A DNA stretch of 64,000 bases from Nocardia terpenica (GTDB lineage Bacteria > Actinomycetota > Actinomycetes > Mycobacteriales > Mycobacteriaceae): positions 186,001-250,000 of the forward strand of contig NZ_JABMCZ010000002.1 of assembly GCF_013186535.1 (NCBI RefSeq). The letters run 5' to 3'. How positions within the stretch are numbered: position 1 is the stretch's first letter; each line of letters starts with the position of its first letter. Position numbers and translations under genes: made by a program. This document shows, in pieces, positions 43,595 to 52,507 of the stretch. A model generated the notes under the pieces. It was not told the origin of the DNA, did no database searches, and saw nothing but the letters and a program-made list of their open reading frames with translations.

Positions 43595-44059
43595 TCAGCC
43601 GCCGATCCAGAGCGGCAGGGTGAGCTGGTCGGTGCCGTCGGGGGTCGCGATCGACAGGCCGAGCTGCCACGGGCCGGTCATCATGAACGGCACCGCGGCG
43701 GCGCGATAGCGGCCGGGGGCGGTGGGCGTGGCCGGGACCGGCTGGGCGGCGTAGCCCATGCGCGGTTCGATGGCGTCGACCCGGATCACGGCCCGCGGCA
43801 CCGGATTTCCCGAGCGATCGTCGACGGCGACATCGATATCGGAGGTGCCGACGCGGACGTTGTGCACCGTCACGGTGACCACGTGGCGGTCGGTACCGGT
43901 GTGGAGCACCTGCGCGCCCGGTGCGGCGGGCCAGGCCAGCCAGACGACCAGGCCGAGCAGCGCGAGGACGGCGATCACGATGCCCGGCCAGAGCAGCCGC
44001 CGACCGCGTCCGACAGCGGATTCGGTTGCGGGTACGGGGATTTCGGCTGCGGTGGTCAT
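43595..44059 (-). CDS. FixH/YtkA-like membrane-anchored protein
   Basis: A 154-residue protein with one N-terminal membrane helix (residues 22-45) and an outside beta-sandwich of YtkA/FixH type: HVVTVTVHNVRVGTSDIDVAVDD, then GRYRAAAVPFMMTGPWQLGLSI, with the family GPW motif. Relatives occur in copper delivery to, or assembly of, cytochrome oxidases. The start overlaps the preceding gene stop (ATGA). Confidence 0.8.
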   Translation of the reverse strand: MTTAAEIPVPATESAVGRGRRLLWPGIVIAVLALLGLVVWLAWPAAPGAQVLHTGTDRHVVTVTVHNVRVGTSDIDVAVDDRSGNPVPRAVIRVDAIEPRMGYAAQPVPATPTAPGRYRAAAVPFMMTGPWQLGLSIATPDGTDQLTLPLWIGG

Positions 44060-45651
44060 TGCGGCGGCTCCGGTGCGGCGACGTCGAGCACGATCGGAAT
44101 GGTCAGCACGGTGTAGTGTCGCTCGGCCTGGATCCAGATCCGATACCGGCCGGGTGCCGGAAAGGTATAGGTGAACGGCACATTCGGGCCGTAGGCGGCG
44201 ACCGTCTCGTCGGGGGCGCTGTCGCCGTTGACGGGCAGCATGAGCATGGCGCCGCCGGAGTCGTGGTGCACGCCCGGCATGTCGGCCATGCTCATCCGGG
44301 GCATGTCGCCCATGTCGGCCATGGCCGAGCCGCCCATCGAGTGGGCGTGCCCCCAGACCGGCGAATTCTGCACGGCCGCACCGATATCGGGGGTGTCGGG
44401 CAGCGGCCCGGCCACGACCATGTGGCCGACCATGCCCAGCCAGGGCTGGAGGTCGGCGGCGTCGCCGAACGTGGCGGTGAGGGTGGTGGGCGCACCGGCG
44501 CGGGCGGCGGTGGCGGTCACGGTGACGGGCGTGCCGCCGAGGGTGGCGGAGGCCGCGGGGCCGCCGGGGCGGAGCGGGGTGTCCGGCGGCGGGGTGGGTG
44601 CCGCGCCCGGCGCGACCGTGAAACCCGTTGCCGCGCGCACCATCTGCACGCCACCGCCGCGGCGGGCCAGCTCCGCGGACAGTGCGTAGTGGCCGGGCGC
44701 GGGCGGCACCAGGTGCACCTGGTAGCGGCCCGGCGCGGTGCGGATGGGGTGCAGATGGTGCAGTGTGCCGGTGGGGCCGATCACGAGCAGGTGGATGAGC
44801 GCGCTGTCGTGGATCAGCAGGTCGTCGACGGGGGCGCCGGTGGCGGCGTCGGCCAGGTCGAGGCCGAGGTCGCCGGGTTGCCCGGCGGTGAGCGGCGCGG
44901 CGCCGACGGTGAGCATGACCGGTGGGCGGGAGAAGTCGGAGACCAGCGGCTGCCCCAGCGCGTACGGGTGGGTGACATTGTCGACGCTGGGGTCGAGCTG
45001 GATGCCGGGCTGCGGCGGCAGCGGGAGCGAGGCGGACAGCACGGCCCCGGTGACGGCGACGGCGATGCCCGCGACCACGCCACCGACCGGCAGCAGCGCC
45101 CACGCGGTGCGCCGGGCCCGCAGCGCGACCACGACCGAGACCGGCAGCAGCAGTCCCGCGGCCAGGAAGCCGCCGTACACCAGCCGCTCCGGCGGCGAGG
45201 TGGGCTGGGTGGGCACCACGAAGAGAATGCGGGCCACCCGGGCGCCGTCGCCGACGGCCAGCTCCCACGGCCCGGCCCGGTCGACAGTCAGGGTGGCCGA
45301 ATACATGCCCGGGGCGGCGCCGAGGTCGAGGCCGCCCTGGGAGGTGGGCGCGCCCGCGGCGGGCGTCTTCGGCGCCGAGGACGCGCCGACCGGTATCGCG
45401 GCGAGGGTCAGCCGCCCGGCCGGGGTTCCGGCGTGGGTGACCACCTCGACCCGCAGCGGGCCGGGCACCGAGGTGACCCGGCGCAGCACGACCGTCAGCT
45501 CACGGGCGCCGAGGGTTTGCGCGATGGACACGTCGCCCCCGGCCGAGGGTGCGTCGGCACGGGCGGGCGCGAATCCGGCCAGGGCGAACAGGAGACACAG
45601 ACCGGCCGCGAGCGAGAGGCGGGCGCGGCGGGCAGCGGTCACGGATGCCAT
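44056..45651 (-). CDS. Large secreted/membrane protein with Met/His-rich segment, probably copper binding
   Basis: A 531-residue protein, first in its operon. A signal peptide (1-33, ending APARADA) is followed by a CopC/YtkA-like beta domain and then two membrane helices near 155-210 (LVYGGFLAAGLLLPVSVVVAL; GGVVAGIAVAVTGAVL). Further outside beta domains follow, with IHLLVIGPTGTLHHLHPI. Residues about 434-470 are rich in Met and His: GHAHSMGGSAMADMGDM, then RMSMADMPGVHH. This composition is typical of Cu(I)/Cu(II) sites in periplasmic copper proteins. It diverges from the hotdog-fold gene at 45789. Confidence 0.8.
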   Translation of the reverse strand: MASVTAARRARLSLAAGLCLLFALAGFAPARADAPSAGGDVSIAQTLGARELTVVLRRVTSVPGPLRVEVVTHAGTPAGRLTLAAIPVGASSAPKTPAAGAPTSQGGLDLGAAPGMYSATLTVDRAGPWELAVGDGARVARILFVVPTQPTSPPERLVYGGFLAAGLLLPVSVVVALRARRTAWALLPVGGVVAGIAVAVTGAVLSASLPLPPQPGIQLDPSVDNVTHPYALGQPLVSDFSRPPVMLTVGAAPLTAGQPGDLGLDLADAATGAPVDDLLIHDSALIHLLVIGPTGTLHHLHPIRTAPGRYQVHLVPPAPGHYALSAELARRGGGVQMVRAATGFTVAPGAAPTPPPDTPLRPGGPAASATLGGTPVTVTATAARAGAPTTLTATFGDAADLQPWLGMVGHMVVAGPLPDTPDIGAAVQNSPVWGHAHSMGGSAMADMGDMPRMSMADMPGVHHDSGGAMLMLPVNGDSAPDETVAAYGPNVPFTYTFPAPGRYRIWIQAERHYTVLTIPIVLDVAAPEPPQ

Positions 45652-45764
45652 CGTAGGAATGATCCGATGCCGAATTCATCACACTGCGTGGTGATCTCGT
45701 GTCCCCCACGCGAGTGATGCGGAGTCGGTGGCGACCCGTATCGACACATCGGGGTGACCCAGAA

Positions 45765-45780
45765 CTTACTCCGAAGTAAG
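45765..45780. promoter_or_regulatory. Inverted-repeat operator before the hotdog-fold gene
   Basis: CTTACT-CCGA-AGTAAG is a perfect 6-bp inverted repeat with a 4-bp spacer, ending 8 bp before the ATG at 45789. The form is typical of TetR-family operators. Being so close to the start, a bound repressor would block the 45789 gene. Confidence 0.6.
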
Positions 45781-45788
45781 ATACGGCT

Positions 45789-46265
45789 ATGACGAAGGAG
45801 ACCGCCACCTACCGCGGCTGGAAGAAGCTGCCCGACAACCGGCTCGGACATGCGCTGTTCTCGCTGGGCATGGTCGCCCGGGTGCCGTACTTCGGCACGG
45901 TGCTGCCGAGCGTGGTGCGGCTGGAACCGGGCCTGTGCGAGGTGACCGCGCCGAAGTGGTTCGGCATCCACAATCATCTGGGCACCTTCCACGCCATCGC
46001 GGCCTGCAATCTGGCCGAGGTGGCGATGGGCATGCTCAACGAGGCGACCGTGCCCACCACCCACCGCTGGATTCCGAAGGCGATGAACGTGCAGTACCTG
46101 GCCAAGGCCGAGTCGGGGCTGCGCGCGGTCGCGAAGCTGGCGCAGATCCCCGACTTCGCCGCGATCACCGAGGGCCGCGACCTGACCGTCCCCATCTCGA
46201 TCTACGACCGCAACGGCCTGGAGGTCGTGCACGCGGAGATCACCACCTGGATCACGCCGAAGTAG
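45789..46265 (+). CDS. Hotdog-fold DUF4442 protein (possible acyl-CoA thioesterase)
   Basis: A 158-residue single hotdog domain. NHLGTFHAIAACNLAEVAMGML, with Asn-His-x-Gly and a long central helix, is the pattern of the PaaI/DUF4442 group, and MNVQYLAKAESGLRAVAKL fits the beta-sheet. Acyl-CoA thioesterase activity is plausible but not shown. The operator at 45765 sits just upstream. Confidence 0.85.
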   Translation: MTKETATYRGWKKLPDNRLGHALFSLGMVARVPYFGTVLPSVVRLEPGLCEVTAPKWFGIHNHLGTFHAIAACNLAEVAMGMLNEATVPTTHRWIPKAMNVQYLAKAESGLRAVAKLAQIPDFAAITEGRDLTVPISIYDRNGLEVVHAEITTWITPK

Positions 46266-46272
46266 CGGACGC

Positions 46273-47226
46273 TCAGCAGACCGGGAACGGGGCGTCGGCC
46301 AGGGCCGCGGAGACCAGATCCATCGAATGCCGGTCGGCCAGTAGGTAACTGTGGTCGACGCGGCGTCCGGCGCAGCCGTCCTGCACCCAGACATCGCGGT
46401 GGGTGGCGTCCGGGGCGGACAGCAGGGCCGTGTCGGGCGGGGTGATGACCTCGTCGTCGTGGCTGGCGATCGCGGTGTAGCGGACGCCGGGCGCGGTCTC
46501 ACCGTCCGCGTTGAGCCGGGCCAGCGTCGGCGAGCCGGGGCCCTGCTCGGCCCCGGCCGCGCCGAACACCTGGGCGGCGATGCGCGGGCCGTCGAGCCCG
46601 ATCGCGGCCAGGTCCGGATACTTGCGGGGCAGGCCCGCGAAGGTCGAACCGCGATACGGGGTTCCGAGCGTGACGACGGTGGTGGCGATGCCCGGATGCG
46701 CCCGCAGGAACTGCCGGATCACGGTGCCGCCGGTCGAATGCCCCACCAGCGCGACGTGTTGCGCGCCGGTGGCCGCCTGCACGGTGGCCACGAAGGCGGC
46801 GAGTTCGGTGGCCGAGACCGCGATATCGGCCACCCCGTAGATCTCCTGGCCGGACAGGGCCGCGCCGATCGGGCCCAGGCCGGGCCACCCGGCGTTGGTG
46901 GTGCCGCTGACCCCGGCCGCCAGGATCGGGGCCCGGCCCAGATTCGCGGCGAAGACGCAGTAGCCCTGGGCGCGCAGCACCGGCGCCAGGGTCGAGAAGC
47001 TGCGCACCGCATCGGTTCCCGAGCCGTGCACCAGCACCACCGGGTCGGGCCGGTCCGCGGCCGGGCGGCAGGCGAAATCGTTCGCGCCCGCGATGGCGGG
47101 CACCTCCACCGGCCGCGCGGCCGCCGTCGGCCCGCCGGTCAGCATCGCGACCAGCGCGGACACCGCGAGCACGCCCGCCCGCAGCCGCCCCGAAACCCGC
47201 AGGCGGCCGGTCGTGTTCGCACGCAC
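46273..47226 (-). CDS. Secreted triacylglycerol-lipase-type alpha/beta hydrolase
   Basis: A 317-residue exported enzyme. The signal peptide covers residues 1-42 (ending TAAA-RP). VVLVHGSGTDAVRSFSTL forms the oxyanion region, GHSTGG near 162 the nucleophile elbow, SHDDEVITPP holds the likely Asp and VDHSYL the likely His. Four Cys suggest disulphides. The GTG at 47226 overlaps the stop of the mycolyltransferase gene (TAGTG), so the two secreted enzymes are co-translated. Confidence 0.85.
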   Translation of the reverse strand: MRANTTGRLRVSGRLRAGVLAVSALVAMLTGGPTAAARPVEVPAIAGANDFACRPAADRPDPVVLVHGSGTDAVRSFSTLAPVLRAQGYCVFAANLGRAPILAAGVSGTTNAGWPGLGPIGAALSGQEIYGVADIAVSATELAAFVATVQAATGAQHVALVGHSTGGTVIRQFLRAHPGIATTVVTLGTPYRGSTFAGLPRKYPDLAAIGLDGPRIAAQVFGAAGAEQGPGSPTLARLNADGETAPGVRYTAIASHDDEVITPPDTALLSAPDATHRDVWVQDGCAGRRVDHSYLLADRHSMDLVSAALADAPFPVC

Positions 47227-48254
47227 TACCGAACCCCCAAACCCGCGGCGAGCACCGGCCAGGAGTCCTTCAGGTCGTCCTCCCAGTAGCCCCAGGAGTG
47301 CGTGCCGGTGGGGCGGAAGTTGTAGGTGGCGGGGATGCCGAGGCTGTCCAGGCGCGTGCGCATGTTGTGGGCGCAATAGTCGGTACCGGCCTCGATCAGG
47401 CCGCCCAGCACCAGTTGGTTCGCGAACAGCCACGGTCCGGGCAGCGAGTACTTGCCGCCGTACACGTCGTAGGGGCCGGGCAGGCCGCTGCCGTTGGAGA
47501 TGTAGATCGCCTTGCCGCGCAGGCCCTCCGCCTGCACATACGGGTCGTTGCGCACCCAGTTCGGGTCGCCGGGCGGGCCCCACATGTTCTGCACGTTCGC
47601 CAGGCCCCACTCCTCGACGGTGAGCCGGACGAACTCGTGGCCGATCGGGTCGCTGGTCTGCGCGCAGCCGCTGTAGGAGCCCACCGCCTGGTACAGCCCG
47701 GGGGTGGTCGCGGCCAGCGCCAGCGTGGTGGTCGCCGACATCGAGTATCCGGCGATACCGTTGCGGCCGTTGGCATTCAGATACTTGTCGAGCAGCGGCG
47801 GCAGCTCCTGTGTGAGGAAGGTGCGCCACTGGTTGCGGCCGAGCCGGGCGTCGTCGCGCTCCCAGTCGGTGTAGTAGCTGAACGGGCCGCCGATCGGCGT
47901 GACCACGTTCACGTTCTTGTCCGAAAGGAATTCCAGCGCATCGGTTCTGGTGCCCCAGGTGGCGCCGTCGATGCCGCCGCCCGCCCCGAGCAGCAGATAC
48001 AGCACCGGCCGCGGCACGCTCTGATCGGCGGCACGCTGCACCTCGACCGGGATGTCGGCGGCCATCGCCGCCGAGTGCACGGTCAGCGTCTGATGGCGCG
48101 GATCGTCGGTCTTGACATCGACGATCGCCGAATCCGGCCCCTCGGCATGCCCGATGGCGGGCGCCACCAGCGATCCACCGGCCGCCAACAGCGCGGCCAG
48201 CACCCCTACCCATGCGGCGCGTGCGCGCCGACGCCCGTACCGAGCCTTCGTCAT
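47226..48254 (-). CDS. Secreted mycolyltransferase/esterase of the antigen 85 family (first copy)
   Basis: A 342-residue exported alpha/beta hydrolase. A signal peptide (1-38) is followed by ELPPLLDKYL, the nucleophile GYSMSAT near 173 and the C-terminal GTHSWGYWEDDLKDSWP with the catalytic His, all as in Ag85/FbpA proteins. Such enzymes move mycolic acids onto trehalose or arabinogalactan outside the cell, consistent with a mycolate-bearing organism. I chose the ATG at 48254 (MTKARYGRRR), preceded by GGGAG, over the longer open frame. A paralogue is at 61016-62089. Confidence 0.9.
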   Translation of the reverse strand: MTKARYGRRRARAAWVGVLAALLAAGGSLVAPAIGHAEGPDSAIVDVKTDDPRHQTLTVHSAAMAADIPVEVQRAADQSVPRPVLYLLLGAGGGIDGATWGTRTDALEFLSDKNVNVVTPIGGPFSYYTDWERDDARLGRNQWRTFLTQELPPLLDKYLNANGRNGIAGYSMSATTTLALAATTPGLYQAVGSYSGCAQTSDPIGHEFVRLTVEEWGLANVQNMWGPPGDPNWVRNDPYVQAEGLRGKAIYISNGSGLPGPYDVYGGKYSLPGPWLFANQLVLGGLIEAGTDYCAHNMRTRLDSLGIPATYNFRPTGTHSWGYWEDDLKDSWPVLAAGLGVR

Positions 48255-48492
48255 GTCCACATCTCCCGGGCGTGCCCACACTCGTACCGGAGTGCCACTC
48301 GGCACCCACCGACTCAGGTTATGAACGCGCCCAATGGAATTCACGACGGAATTTGCTGGGACAAGATTTTTCGGGGCGTAACATCACACCGAATTCGGCC
48401 GATGGATACGACCGAATCCGGGCGGCCGGGCCTGCCACGCCGGGGGCGAACTCGCGGTCGGTCGTTCCGAATTACGAATAATCCCTGATTCA

Positions 48493-49740
48493 ATGACACA
48501 TATGAGTGCTCAGCGTGTCCGGCGAGCGGATCTGTGCGTGGTGGGGCTCGGGCCCACCGGGCGGGCGCTGGCGCACCGGGCCGTGCGGGCGGGATTCGCG
48601 GTGGTGGCGATCGATCCGCGACCGGAGCAGCCGTGGCTGCCGACCTATTCGTGCTGGGCGGACGAGCTTCCGGCGTGGGTGCCGGAGCGCGCGATCGGGG
48701 CGCGGATCGCGGCGCCGACGGTGTGGACCACCACCGCCCGCCGGATCGAGCGCCCCTACTGCGTGCTGTCGAAATCCGGGCTGTTCGAGGCGCTCGCGCT
48801 GGACGGCGCGACCGTGCTGAGCGGGCGGGCGACGACGGTGCGCGCGCATCGCGTCGAACTGCACGACGGGACGACGATCATCGCGGACACCGTCTTCGAC
48901 ACGCGCGGGCTGCCCTCCCCCGGCCCGCGCCGCACCGCCAGCGCGCACGGCATCTTCGTCGACGCCGACCTGGCCGCGCCGATGGTCACCGAGGGTGAGG
49001 GGCTGCTGCTGGACTGGCGGCCCGAGAACGGGGCGGGGCCGGGCGCGCCGCCGTCGTTCCTGTACGCGGTGCCGCTGGGCGACGGACGGGTCATCTTCGA
49101 GGAGACCAGCCTGGGGCTGCGCGGCGGCATGCCCCAGCGCGAACTGCGCCGCCGCACGCTGAATCGGCTTGCCGCCCACGGGATTCGGTTACGCGGTAAC
49201 GAGACCCACGAGGCCGCGCACTATCCGCTGGATCAGCCGCCGCCCGGACCGCTGACCCGCCGACCCGGCGAGGCGATTCCGTTCGGCTCCCGCGGCGGCA
49301 TGATCCATCCGTGCACGGGGTACAGCGTCGCCGACTCGTTGTCGCTGGTGGACCCCGCGCTCGACGCGGTGCGCGCGGGGCTGGATCCGGTGCGGGTGCT
49401 GTGGCCGTGGCAGGCGCGGCTGGTGTACTGGATGCGCACGCGCGGGCTCTACGGCCTGGGGCGGCTGACCACCGCGCAGGCGGTGACCATGTTCGACGCC
49501 TTCTTCGACGCCTCGCCGCGGCACCAGCGCGCCCTGCTGTCGGCCCACGACGACTACGCGGCCCTGGGCGCGGTGCTGGTCATGACCGTCTCCCGCACCC
49601 GGCCGTTCCACTGGCGCTTCGATCTGGTCGGGATGCGGAACCGAAACCGTTGGGTGGGTTACGAATACGGCCCGGCCGCCGTCGACTCAGACCCAGTTCT
49701 CGATCCAGTACTTCCAGACGATCGGGGCGTAGGCGGCTAA
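48493..49740 (+). CDS. Lycopene beta-cyclase family protein
   Basis: A 415-residue flavoprotein-like enzyme that closes lycopene ends. The dinucleotide loop is CVVGLGPTGRALAHRA, then the FEETSL motif near 199, and PFGSRGGMIHPCTGYSVADSL near 258, the signature of plant/actinobacterial CrtL-type cyclases. There is no clear ribosome-binding site; starts at 48493 or 48502 are possible. No other carotenoid gene is adjacent. Its last 54 bp overlap the 3-prime end of the convergent SDR gene. Confidence 0.87.
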   Translation: MTHMSAQRVRRADLCVVGLGPTGRALAHRAVRAGFAVVAIDPRPEQPWLPTYSCWADELPAWVPERAIGARIAAPTVWTTTARRIERPYCVLSKSGLFEALALDGATVLSGRATTVRAHRVELHDGTTIIADTVFDTRGLPSPGPRRTASAHGIFVDADLAAPMVTEGEGLLLDWRPENGAGPGAPPSFLYAVPLGDGRVIFEETSLGLRGGMPQRELRRRTLNRLAAHGIRLRGNETHEAAHYPLDQPPPGPLTRRPGEAIPFGSRGGMIHPCTGYSVADSLSLVDPALDAVRAGLDPVRVLWPWQARLVYWMRTRGLYGLGRLTTAQAVTMFDAFFDASPRHQRALLSAHDDYAALGAVLVMTVSRTRPFHWRFDLVGMRNRNRWVGYEYGPAAVDSDPVLDPVLPDDRGVGG

Positions 49741-50715
49741 CGGCGGCACCCGGATGTCGGTGCCGGCCAGCGCGGCGGTGGTGTTGCGGCGGTCGAACCA
49801 GCACCCGAATTCGCTGTGCTCCAGCACATCCAGCGGCACCCCGAGCCGCGGCAGCACCCAGCCGACACCGGGCAGCCCGCGCAGCATGTCGAGGGTCTGC
49901 TTGGGCATGACCTCCACCAGATGCGGGGCCCCGGCCTCGTCGGCGAACAGGTTCAGCACCTCGGCCACGGTCTGCCGCCGCGGGTCGACCAGGTGGTAGG
50001 TGGTGCCCGCCGGGGCGGGCAGGTGCGCGATGTGGTCCAGCGCGCGGGTCACGAAATCGACCGGAACCATATTGGTCTCACCGAGTTTCGGCACCACGAT
50101 CGGCAGGATGCGTGGCAGTTGCGCGGCCATCCGCAGCAGCCGGAAGAAATGGTACGGCCCGCCGATCCGGTCGATCTCGCCGGTGCGCGAGTGCCCGATC
50201 ACGATCGAGGGGCGGTAGATCCGCCACGGCACCCCGCACCGCTCCCGGATCACGCGCTCGGCGGCGAAGGCCGCGCGCTGCCGGGGCGTGAGCAGCACCT
50301 GCCCGATGTCGAACATGTCCTCGGTGAACGGGCCCGCCGCGGCTCCGGCCACCTCCACCGTCGAGACATGGTGCAGCACACCGGCTTCCAGCCGCTCGGC
50401 GACATCGACGACGCGCCGGGTGCCCTCGCCGGCGCCGTCGGCGTCGTAGCCCGCGGCGAGATGGATGACGTGCTCGATCGAACCGCGGTGCGCCGCAATC
50501 CATTCCGGGTCGAGGTCGAGTCCGTCCCGGCTCAGGTCGCCGCGCACCGGGCGCACCCGGTCGCCACCGGCCCAATCCCCGGCGCAGCGATCGAAGCGGT
50601 ACGCCGAGTCGGCCCCGGGCCGCACCAGCACGCACACCTCACCGCTACGCTTCAGCAACTCCGGAATCAAGTATCGACCGATCCACCCGGTTGCGCCGGT
50701 AACCAGGTAAGCCAT
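49687..50715 (-). CDS. Extended SDR / NAD-dependent epimerase family protein lacking YxxxK
   Basis: A 342-residue Rossmann protein of the thioester-reductase or epimerase type. The loop VTGATGWIG, the VIHLAAGYDA strand and IYRPSIVIGHS are conserved. Where Tyr-x-x-x-Lys normally stands (PYxxSKFxAE), it reads PRQRAAFAAE near 143, so both catalytic residues are replaced. It may bind nucleotide without classical SDR chemistry. It converges on, and overlaps, the lycopene cyclase gene. Confidence 0.82.
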   Translation of the reverse strand: MAYLVTGATGWIGRYLIPELLKRSGEVCVLVRPGADSAYRFDRCAGDWAGGDRVRPVRGDLSRDGLDLDPEWIAAHRGSIEHVIHLAAGYDADGAGEGTRRVVDVAERLEAGVLHHVSTVEVAGAAAGPFTEDMFDIGQVLLTPRQRAAFAAERVIRERCGVPWRIYRPSIVIGHSRTGEIDRIGGPYHFFRLLRMAAQLPRILPIVVPKLGETNMVPVDFVTRALDHIAHLPAPAGTTYHLVDPRRQTVAEVLNLFADEAGAPHLVEVMPKQTLDMLRGLPGVGWVLPRLGVPLDVLEHSEFGCWFDRRNTTAALAGTDIRVPPLAAYAPIVWKYWIENWV

Positions 50716-50747
50716 GCCGCCAGACTATCGCGCCACAGACCGCACCC

Positions 50748-51521
50748 TCAGTAGGCTGATTGCGTCGTGTTCGCGGGGTAGTGCCGATCGAGCCATTCGT
50801 CGAAGGTCGGCCCGGCGACGATCGCCGTGGCTCCACCCCGCAGCACCCCGGCGGCGACCAGCGGCCAGTTCGGGTCCGCGGCGTCCTCGACGCCCCGCAC
50901 GTGCGCCGGATTCCCGCGCCGCGCAGCCAGTTTCGCCGCCGCGTCGGCGAGGTTCTGTTCCTCGGGCCCCGCGATCTCGACCAGGTCCGGGGCCGCGTCG
51001 GCGACGGCGATATCGGCCAGCTTCTCGGCGACCGCCCGGGCCGCGACCAGCCGGGTCGGCATGGCCGGGACGTCGGCGGTATCGCCCCGGGTGGTCCACT
51101 CGAGCATCATCTCGGCGAATTCGTGGAACTGGGTGGCGCGCACGATGCGCACCGGAACCGGGCCCTCCCGGTAGGCCCCCTCGTGCGCGAGCTTCCCGGC
51201 GTAGTGGCCCGCGGTGAGACCGTCGATGCCGACGATCGACACCACCACGATCCGCCGCACGCCCGCGGAAGCCGCCTCCCGCTGCACATTTCGCGCCACG
51301 GTGCGGAAGAAGTCGGTCACCACGGCGGTTTCCGTGCTCGGCGCATTGCTCGCGTCCACGACCACCGCCACCCCGGCCAGCGCATCGCCCAGTCCCGCAC
51401 CGGAATACGCGTCCACCCCGGCGGCCCGAGTCAGCTCGACCACCTCATGCCCACGCCCCCTCAGCACCCCGGCAACAGCGCCACCGATCCGCCCACTCGC
51501 CCCGATCACTGCGATTCGCAT
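50748..51521 (-). CDS. NmrA-like SDR family NAD(P)-binding protein
   Basis: A 257-residue Rossmann protein. The loop VIGASGRIGGAV is at residues 5-16. IVVVSIVGIDG and YAGKLAHEGAYREGPVPVRIVRATQFHEF are typical of atypical SDRs of the NmrA/quinone-reductase (SDR_a5-like) group. GGAG lies before the ATG at 51521. Same strand as the preceding SDR, 32 nt away, so possibly one transcript. Function unknown. Confidence 0.85.
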   Translation of the reverse strand: MRIAVIGASGRIGGAVAGVLRGRGHEVVELTRAAGVDAYSGAGLGDALAGVAVVVDASNAPSTETAVVTDFFRTVARNVQREAASAGVRRIVVVSIVGIDGLTAGHYAGKLAHEGAYREGPVPVRIVRATQFHEFAEMMLEWTTRGDTADVPAMPTRLVAARAVAEKLADIAVADAAPDLVEIAGPEEQNLADAAAKLAARRGNPAHVRGVEDAADPNWPLVAAGVLRGGATAIVAGPTFDEWLDRHYPANTTQSAY

Positions 51522-51586
51522 AGCTCCGACTCCTGTCGTCTCGTTCCATCCACCATGTCGACGACGCAGCCTCGGCAAGCGTGACA

Positions 51587-52378
51587 TCAGTCCGTGAACA
51601 CAGCTCTGCGCTTGGTGAGCATGGCCAAGGCGCCCTCGGCGAAGTCCGGGGAGCGCAGGAGTTCGACCTGTCCTGCCTTTTCGGCGGCCAGGGTGGTGTC
51701 GAGGGAGGTGAGGGTGGCGTGGTTGAGGGCGCGCTTGGTGAGTTCGAGGGCGCGGCGGGGGCCCTGCGCCAGTTTGGCGGCGACGGCGTCGACGCGGGCG
51801 TCGAGTTCGGCGGCGGGCAGCACCGCGGTGAACAGGCCGTGGGCCGCGGCGGTGGGGGCGGGCAGTCGCTCGCCCAGCAGCGCCATCTCGGCGGCCAGCG
51901 GCCGACCGGCGGCCGCGGCGACCAGCGCGGCCGCGCCGCCGTCCGGCATCAGGCCGATATTGATGAAGGCCAGCAGCAGATAGGAGTCGTCGGCGGCGTA
52001 GGTGAGGTCGGCGGCCAGGGCCAGTGCCACCCCGACCCCGGCCGCCGCGCCACGCACCCGCGCCACCACCGGGACCGGCACGTCGATGATCGCGCGCACC
52101 AGGCGATTGGCCACGTCCATGGTCATCTCGGGGGTGATGCCGCGCTGCGCCTCGGCCGGGGCGGCCGACAGATCCGCGCCGGTGCAGAAGTCGCCGCCCT
52201 CCCCGGTGAGCACGATCGCGCGCACCGCGCGGTCCTGCGCCGCGGCCAGGAAGGTGTCGCCCAGCGCGGCCATCGTGTCGTAGCCGACGGCGTTCTTGCG
52301 CTGGGGATTGGTCAGGGTGATGCGCAGCACCCGCCCGTCGCGATCGGTGCGGAAACCCGGCGCGGAGCTCTCGGTCAT
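51587..52378 (-). CDS. Enoyl-CoA hydratase/isomerase family protein
   Basis: A 263-residue crotonase. The oxyanion strand GGDFCTGADLSAA near 70 and VARVRGAAAGVGVALALAADL near 115 fit the fold. The second catalytic segment reads FINIGLMPDGGAAALV, with Asp where hydratases have Glu, as in isomerase-type members. GGAGAAGG precedes the ATG at 52378. It diverges from the double-TetR regulator over a set of GGTTAACTT repeats. Confidence 0.87.
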   Translation of the reverse strand: MTESSAPGFRTDRDGRVLRITLTNPQRKNAVGYDTMAALGDTFLAAAQDRAVRAIVLTGEGGDFCTGADLSAAPAEAQRGITPEMTMDVANRLVRAIIDVPVPVVARVRGAAAGVGVALALAADLTYAADDSYLLLAFINIGLMPDGGAAALVAAAAGRPLAAEMALLGERLPAPTAAAHGLFTAVLPAAELDARVDAVAAKLAQGPRRALELTKRALNHATLTSLDTTLAAEKAGQVELLRSPDFAEGALAMLTKRRAVFTD

Positions 52379-52423
52379 GGCCTTCTCCCAGCCCGCCGTC
52401 GTCGCCGACGGCTCCAGAATCAC

Positions 52424-52461
52424 GGTTAACTTTGCGAATTGTGGTTAACTTAGGTTGACTT
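52424..52461. promoter_or_regulatory. Three direct repeats between enoyl-CoA hydratase and regulator
   Basis: GGTTAACTT at 52424 and 52443 and GGTTGACTT at 52453, on the plus strand. The first two are 19 bp apart; the third follows 10 bp after the second. They are the likely operator of the divergently encoded double-TetR protein, possibly contacted by its two DNA-binding domains. Confidence 0.55.
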
Positions 52462-52507
52462 GTCCGGCACTGTCAACAACGACGGCCCGGAATCGAAGGA
52501 GAGGTGT

